Positions 59,347 to 64,000 of a DNA stretch of 64,000 nt are shown here, one piece after another (within the stretch, counting starts at the first letter, position 1; every line of letters starts with the position of its first letter). Both the position numbers and the translations under genes were made by a program. Source of the stretch: Intestinimonas timonensis (GTDB lineage: Bacteria > Bacillota > Clostridia > Oscillospirales > Oscillospiraceae); the NCBI RefSeq assembly GCF_900626145.1, contig NZ_LR130816.1:776078-840077 (forward strand). Reading direction: 5' to 3'. Below the pieces are notes generated by a model. The model searched no databases. It was not told where the DNA came from and was given only the letters and a program-made list of their open reading frames with translations.

Positions 59347-60288
59347 ATGGAACATCAACCCAAGCTGCTGGTCATCTGCGGCCCCACGGCCTCGGGCAAA
59401 ACCGCCCTGGGTGTGGCTCTGGCCCAGACCCTGGGCGGCGAGGTGGTCTCCGCCGACTCCATGCAGATCTACCGGGGCATGGACATTGGCACCGCCAAGC
59501 CCACCAGAGAGGAGATGGGGGGCATCCCCCACCACATGCTGGACGTGGCCGACCCGGCGGAGGACTACTCCGTGGCACGGTACGTCCACGACGCCGACGC
59601 CTGCGTCCGGGACATCCTCGCCCGGGGAAAGCTCCCCATCGTGGTGGGGGGCACCGGCCTCTACATCGACAACCTCATCGCCGGCCGGGACTTCGCCCCC
59701 TTCACCGGCGCCTGGCGGGAAAAGCTCCAGGCCCGGGCCAGGGAGGAGGGCCTGCCCGCCCTCCACGAAGAGCTCCGGCGTATCGACCCGGACCGGGCGG
59801 AGCGGCTCCATCCAAACGACGAAAAACGCATCCTCCGTGCCCTGGAGGTGTGGTACGAGACGGGGGAGACCATCACCGCCCACGATGAGCGGACCCGGAG
59901 CCTCCCCCCCAAATACGACGCCCTGCGGGTGTGCCTTCAGTTCTCCCAGCGGGAGGACATGTGGGACCGCATCGACCGCCGGGTGGATCTGATGATGGAG
60001 GCGGGTCTGGAGGAGGAGGTCCGCAGCCTCCTCACCTCCGGCGTGCCCCCCACCGCCACTTCCATGCAGGCCATCGGCTACAAGGAGTTCGCCGCCGCCA
60101 TCCGGGGCGAGGAGCCCATCGCCCAGGCGGTGGCCGAGGTCAAGCTCCGCTCCCGGCAGTACGCCAAGCGGCAGCTCACCTGGTTCCGCCGCACCCCGGA
60201 CATCCGGTGGCTCACCTGGGAAAATACCCCAGACCTGGCCCTGGGCCGACAGAAAGTGACAGCATATATGGAAGAATTTGGTATATGA
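59347..60288 (+). CDS. miaA: tRNA dimethylallyltransferase MiaA (313 aa)
   Basis: Adds the dimethylallyl group to A37 of tRNAs, the substrate later used by MiaB. P-loop GPTASGKT (residues 11-18), VVSADSMQIYRGMDIGTAKP, PHHMLDVADP, VGGTGLYIDNLI and C-terminal YAKRQLTWFRR. AAAGGAGG precedes the ATG. hfq follows 36 bases later, a widespread gene order. Confidence 0.96.
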   Translation: MEHQPKLLVICGPTASGKTALGVALAQTLGGEVVSADSMQIYRGMDIGTAKPTREEMGGIPHHMLDVADPAEDYSVARYVHDADACVRDILARGKLPIVVGGTGLYIDNLIAGRDFAPFTGAWREKLQARAREEGLPALHEELRRIDPDRAERLHPNDEKRILRALEVWYETGETITAHDERTRSLPPKYDALRVCLQFSQREDMWDRIDRRVDLMMEAGLEEEVRSLLTSGVPPTATSMQAIGYKEFAAAIRGEEPIAQAVAEVKLRSRQYAKRQLTWFRRTPDIRWLTWENTPDLALGRQKVTAYMEEFGI

Positions 60289-60324
60289 TGGGTACATTCC
60301 AACAGAAAGAGGAGTGTACATACC

Positions 60325-60564
60325 ATGCAGACCAGATTCAACCTTCAGGACACCTTTCTCACCCGGGCCCGCCGCAGCCGGATGGGGGTGACGCTCTTCC
60401 TCATGAACGGCTACCAGCTCCGGGGCGTCATCACCGGCTTTGACTCCTTCGTGGTGGTCCTCATGACCGACAGCAAGCAGCAGATCATTTACAAGCACGC
60501 CATTTCCACCATCGTCCCGGAGCGGGCGGTGCCCCTGGAGGGGGAGACGGCCCAGGAGGGCTGA
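60325..60564 (+). CDS. hfq: RNA-binding protein Hfq (79 aa)
   Basis: Small hexameric Sm-like RNA chaperone. Sm1 (LFLMNGYQLRGVITGFDSFVVVL) and Sm2 (QQIIYKHAISTIVP, with YKHA in place of YKHAIST as usual) are present. Length and the miaA neighbourhood are standard. AGAGGAG lies before ATG. Confidence 0.95.
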   Translation: MQTRFNLQDTFLTRARRSRMGVTLFLMNGYQLRGVITGFDSFVVVLMTDSKQQIIYKHAISTIVPERAVPLEGETAQEG

Positions 60565-60610
60565 CCGTCCGGCGGGGGAGGGAATGGGCAGAAATCGAGG
60601 ATCTTGACCT

Positions 60611-61894
60611 ATGAAACAGGGTACCGTCATCACCCGCATCATGATCGTTCTCATGTTCTTCATGGTGTGTGCCTATCTTCTCTTCTCCGTTCTCCGCAGC
60701 CTGGATGACCGGACCTACACCGTGACCACCTATGCCCACACGGTGGACGACGCCGTGGAGGCCACCGGACTGCTCATCCGGGCGGAGACGGTGGTCACCG
60801 GCCAGACCGCCGCCATCGTGGACGTGCTCCCCGACCAGGGGGAGAAGGTCCGCGCCGGGGCGGCCGTGGCCTACCTCTACCAGGACGAGAGCGCCCTGGA
60901 CCGCCGCCGGGAGCTGCGCACCCTGACCCTGGAGCAGGAGCAGCTCAAATACGCCCTCCAGGGCCAGGACGGCACCGACGCCAGCCGCCTGGACCAGAGC
61001 ATCGTGGACGCCATGGTGGGCCTGCGGACCTCCGCCGCCTACGGCGACCTCACCAGCCTGGAGGAGCAGTCCCTGTCCTTCAAGAGCCTGGTCATCCGCC
61101 ACGGCTACGCCAGCGACGCCGGGGTGGACGAGCTCTCCGCCGCCATCACCGCCCTGGACGCCCAGATCCAGGCCCTCCAGAGCGCCTCCGCCCTGGACAC
61201 CACCACCGTATACGCCCCCTGCGCCGGCACCTTCTCCGCCATGGCCGACGGCTACGAGTCTACCCTCTACCCCGACATGCTGGAGACCCTCACCGCCGCC
61301 AGCTTCAAGCAGCTCATGGCCCCGGACCCCACCGCCCCCGCCGGCGCCGTGGGCAAGCTCATCACCGACTCCAAGTGGTACCTGGCCACCACCGTCTCCC
61401 CGGAGGTGGCCGAGCGGCTGGTGGTTGGCCGGTCTGTAACCGTGCGCTTCTCCCGGGACTGGTCGGGCGAGGTCTCCATGAAGATCGAGCGGGTGGACAA
61501 GGCCGCCGACGGCGCTTGTCTGGTGATCCTCTCCTCCACCCGGAACCTGGCCGACACCAGCATGCTGCGCAAGCAGACGGTGGACATCGTCTTCAACAGC
61601 CTGGACGGCATCCGGGTGCCCAAGAAGGCGGTGCGCACCGAGAACCGTGAGGTCACCGATCCGGAGACCGGGGAGACCACCACCAAGCAGGTCATCGGCG
61701 TCTACGTCCTCACCGCCGCCCAGGCCGAGTTCAAGGCGGTGGAGATCCTGGCCGACGACGGCGACTACTACCTGGTCCAGGCCGTGCTCCCCGACGTGCC
61801 CACCGACAACCAGCTCAAGACCGCCTTCCGCGCCGGAGACCAGGTCATCGTCTCCTCGGACGAGCTCTACGACGGCAAGGTTATGACCAAATGA
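60611..61894 (+). CDS. HlyD-family periplasmic adaptor-like membrane protein (427 aa)
   Basis: One N-terminal membrane span (IMIVLMFFMVCAYLLFSVL), then a beta/biotinyl-lipoyl-like region (AAIVDVLPDQGEKVRAGAAV), a coiled-coil (LRTLTLEQEQLKYALQ), a second lipoyl half (TTTVYAPCAGTFSAMADGYE) and a beta-barrel (VTVRFSRDWSGEV, VPKKAVRTENREVTD). It is not next to a transporter but heads the yggS-sepF-divIVA division cluster in Oscillospiraceae-like genomes. Its role there is unknown. Confidence 0.8.
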   Translation: MKQGTVITRIMIVLMFFMVCAYLLFSVLRSLDDRTYTVTTYAHTVDDAVEATGLLIRAETVVTGQTAAIVDVLPDQGEKVRAGAAVAYLYQDESALDRRRELRTLTLEQEQLKYALQGQDGTDASRLDQSIVDAMVGLRTSAAYGDLTSLEEQSLSFKSLVIRHGYASDAGVDELSAAITALDAQIQALQSASALDTTTVYAPCAGTFSAMADGYESTLYPDMLETLTAASFKQLMAPDPTAPAGAVGKLITDSKWYLATTVSPEVAERLVVGRSVTVRFSRDWSGEVSMKIERVDKAADGACLVILSSTRNLADTSMLRKQTVDIVFNSLDGIRVPKKAVRTENREVTDPETGETTTKQVIGVYVLTAAQAEFKAVEILADDGDYYLVQAVLPDVPTDNQLKTAFRAGDQVIVSSDELYDGKVMTK

Positions 61895-61923
61895 TCCCAG
61901 AGAAAGACAGGAGGGAATCCACC

Positions 61924-62628
61924 ATGTCACTGGAAGAAAATATTGCCCGGGTAAAGGCCAATATGGCCCGGGCCGCCCTGGAGGCCGGCCGGGACCCGGC
62001 GGAGATCACCCTGGTGGCCGCCACCAAGGTCCAGACCTCGGACACCATCCGGGCGGCCATCGCCGCCGGCATCACCATCTGCGGCGAGAACCGGGTCCAG
62101 GAGCTCACCGCTCACCTGGACGACTACGCCTACGACGGCGCCAAGATCCACTTTATCGGCCATTTGCAGACCAACAAGGTCCGGTTTGTGGTGGGCCGGG
62201 TGGACCTCATCGAGTCGGTGGACTCCCCCCGGCTCCTGGAGGCCATCGAGCGCCAGGCCGAAAAGCTCAATCTGGTCCAGGACGTCCTGCTGGAGGTCAA
62301 CATCGGCCGGGAGGAGAGCAAGGGGGGCTGTCTCCCCGAGGATCTGCCCGCCCTGGCCCGCCAGGCCATGGACCTGCCCCACGTGCGTCTCCGCGGCCTT
62401 ATGGCCATTCCCCCTGTGGCCGCCGAACCCGGCGCAAACCGGAGATTTTTTGCCGCTACCCGGCAGCTTTATGTTGACATAAGACGTCAAATAGGGGATA
62501 ATGACACTGATATAGACTGTCTGTCCATGGGTATGAGCGGCGATTATGAGGACGCCATCCGGGAAGGCGCCACCCTGGTGCGGGTGGGGACCGCCCTCTT
62601 TGGTCCCCGGCCCCCCATGCACCCCTGA
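61924..62628 (+). CDS. YggS/YlmE-family PLP homeostasis protein (234 aa)
   Basis: Single-domain PLP-binding protein. SLEENIARVKANMARA, VAATKVQ with PLP lysine K35, CGENRVQEL, HFIGHLQTNKV and SMGMSGDYEDAI are characteristic. It maintains PLP and keto-acid balance rather than catalysing a known reaction. ATG 61924 has AGGAGG upstream. Located just before sepF, as in the Bacillus ylmD-ylmE-sepF order. Confidence 0.93.
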   Translation: MSLEENIARVKANMARAALEAGRDPAEITLVAATKVQTSDTIRAAIAAGITICGENRVQELTAHLDDYAYDGAKIHFIGHLQTNKVRFVVGRVDLIESVDSPRLLEAIERQAEKLNLVQDVLLEVNIGREESKGGCLPEDLPALARQAMDLPHVRLRGLMAIPPVAAEPGANRRFFAATRQLYVDIRRQIGDNDTDIDCLSMGMSGDYEDAIREGATLVRVGTALFGPRPPMHP

Positions 62629-62676
62629 GCCTGCCGGGACCGGCAGCGTGAGGAAGAAGGAAAGGAAGTTACCGCT

Positions 62677-63156
62677 ATGGGATTCATTGATGAGATCAAG
62701 CGTCTGGCCCGTCCCTATGAGGACGAGGAAGACGATGAGGAGTTCGACGACTACGACGCCCCTGCCCCCCGCACCGAGCGCAAGGACAAGGTCCGGGACA
62801 TCCGTGAGAGCACCGGCGCCATCTACGCCGCCGAGCCGGAGCCCCGCCGGAGCAACAAGGTGGTCAACATCCACACCACCACCCAGCTCCAGGTGGTGCT
62901 GGTGAAGCCCGACCGTTTCGAGAACGCCGCCGAGATCGCCGACCACCTGCGGGAGAAGCGCACCGTGGTCCTCAACCTGGAGCAGACCAACAAGGACATC
63001 GCCCGGCGCCTGCTGGACTTCCTCTCCGGCGTGGCCTACGCCAACGAGGGTAAGATCAAGAAGGTGGCCATCTCCACCTACATCATCACCCCCTATAATG
63101 TGGATATCTTGGGCGATCTCATCGACGAACTGGAGAACAACGGTCTCTACTTCTAA
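62677..63156 (+). CDS. sepF: Cell division protein SepF (159 aa)
   Basis: FtsZ membrane anchor and ring former. An N-terminal amphipathic helix (MGFIDEIKRLA) is followed by an acidic linker (YEDEEDDEEFDDYDAP) and the SepF core (VVLVKPDRFENAAEIADHL, KRTVVLNLEQTNKDIARRL, DFLSGVAYANEGKIKKVA). Normal length. The divIVA-like gene follows 71 bases later. Confidence 0.94.
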   Translation: MGFIDEIKRLARPYEDEEDDEEFDDYDAPAPRTERKDKVRDIRESTGAIYAAEPEPRRSNKVVNIHTTTQLQVVLVKPDRFENAAEIADHLREKRTVVLNLEQTNKDIARRLLDFLSGVAYANEGKIKKVAISTYIITPYNVDILGDLIDELENNGLYF

Positions 63157-63227
63157 CATATCGTTTTGCGCCCCCGGGGCGCCGACGACGACCAAAAAGA
63201 GATTATAAAAGCGGGGAGTGACCCTTT

Positions 63228-64000
63228 ATGCTGACGCCGCAGGAGGTCTCCGAGCACGCCTTTGCCAAGGCGGGCTTTGGCGGCTACAATATGGCCATGG
63301 TGGACGAGTTTCTGGACCAGCTCACCGAGGACTACACCACGCTCTACAAGGAAAATGCCGTCCTCAAGAGCAAGATGAAGGTACTGGTGGACAAGGTGGA
63401 GGAGTACCGCTCCACCGAGGAGGCCATGCGCAAGACTCTGCTCACCGCCCAGCGGATGGCCGATGAGATCGTGAAAGAGGCCCAGGCGAGCAAGGACACC
63501 TTGGTACATCAGGCGGAGGAGGAGGCCAGGGCCCGTGTCCAGGGCCTGCGCCGGGAGGTGGAGGCCGAACAGCTGCGGCTCACCGCCGCCCAGAACGCCA
63601 CCGCCGCCTACGTGGCCAAGCTCAAGGAGCTCTATCAGCACGAGCTGGACTATCTGGGCAGCCTGAGCAAGCTCACCCCGGAGTCTGCCGCTCCCGCCGA
63701 CCCGGTGGACGCCGCCGCCGAGGAGATCCAGGCCACCATGGACCGAATCGCCCAGGAGGAGGTCCCCGCTCCGGCCCAGGCCGAGGAGGAGGATGATGAC
63801 ATCCCTCAGGAGGATGAGCGCCCCGGCGGGCTTTACAGCGACCTCACCGCCACCTTTGTAGACCGGGATGGTGAGACCGAGCGGAAGATCAAGGTGAACC
63901 CGGAGCGCCGGGCCGCTGAGATGGCCGAGGCCAAGGAGCCCGTGGACGACGAGCCCACCAAGCGTCTGAGCATCGATCTTGAACACCTTCAGTTCGGGAA
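63228..64000 (+). CDS. DivIVA-domain protein, incomplete at the window end
   Basis: N-terminal DivIVA domain (LTPQEVSEHAFAKAGFGGYN, MAMVDEFLDQLTEDYTTLYK) with the conserved FxxxGFGGY-type membrane-binding turn. Long coiled-coil segments follow (ENAVLKSKMKVLVDKVEEYR, EEARARVQGLRREVEAEQLR), then an acidic Pro-rich region (AEEEDDDIPQEDERP). The frame is open to the last base, so at least 257 residues. The protein recruits partners to curved membrane at the septum or poles. It is the next gene after sepF, as in other Bacillota. Confidence 0.88.
   Translation, partial: MLTPQEVSEHAFAKAGFGGYNMAMVDEFLDQLTEDYTTLYKENAVLKSKMKVLVDKVEEYRSTEEAMRKTLLTAQRMADEIVKEAQASKDTLVHQAEEEARARVQGLRREVEAEQLRLTAAQNATAAYVAKLKELYQHELDYLGSLSKLTPESAAPADPVDAAAEEIQATMDRIAQEEVPAPAQAEEEDDDIPQEDERPGGLYSDLTATFVDRDGETERKIKVNPERRAAEMAEAKEPVDDEPTKRLSIDLEHLQFG

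Overview
The window reads as a chromosomal segment of a GC-rich, spore-forming Bacillota, most likely an Oscillospiraceae relative of Flavonifractor, Pseudoflavonifractor or Intestinimonas. The evidence is: S-layer-homology (SLH) proteins with signal peptides, sporulation genes (bofA, a PdaB-type deacetylase), a divIVA/sepF/ylmE-type division cluster, hfq next to miaA, GTG/TTG starts and strong AAGGAGG ribosome binding sites. The genus is an inference from gene content, not from a marker gene.

1-14 kb is the accessory half. It holds the right end of an IS3-family element, a large SLH-anchored M14 carboxypeptidase (- strand), an AT-rich imported patch (3' remnant of a hydroxyisobutyrate dehydrogenase fused at a junction to a truncated, frameshifted acyl-CoA ligase), an IS30 element, a PdaB-like deacetylase, and a surface-protein pair. 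In that pair, a dockerin-bearing M60 metallopeptidase (now broken by one frameshift and one amber codon) is followed one base later by an SLH protein whose N-terminal domain may be cohesin-like.

14-28 kb carries an SDR oxidoreductase, a complete branched-chain amino-acid ABC operon (livJHMGF), an XRE membrane regulator, a zinc-dependent phospholipase C-like protein, the sporulation pair DUF2508-bofA behind a sigma-E-like promoter, a small SLH-only protein, and an M23/LysM/G5 wall endopeptidase whose promoter region carries three WalR-like direct repeats. A DnaD/DnaI primosome pair follows on the - strand.

28-40 kb is housekeeping and wall growth: zapA, a structured untranslated region (possible 6S RNA), a U32 peptidase, dut, maf, mreC, mreD, PBP2, an unusual MurE-ArgB fusion and an M16 peptidase. 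40-45 kb holds a CoA-transferase/GntP permease/MaoC hydratase operon with a divergent LysR regulator, which fits uptake and fermentation of a 3-hydroxy acid. A complete IS3-family element sits in the loop of the terminator between the LysR gene and mrp.

46-64 kb has a six-gene - strand operon (alr-like, dtd, MBL hydrolase, hemZ, uridine-kinase-like, mrp) and a divergent + strand block: miaB, mutS, CPBP protease, mutL, miaA, hfq, HlyD-like protein, yggS, sepF and divIVA (cut by the window end). Intergenic gaps carry several palindromic repeat families.

The signals most worth following are the MurE-ArgB fusion, the dockerin/SLH surface pair, the terminator-loop targeting and RBS-masking hairpin of the IS3 element, the WalR-like boxes, and an alanine-racemase-like protein that has lost its PLP lysine.
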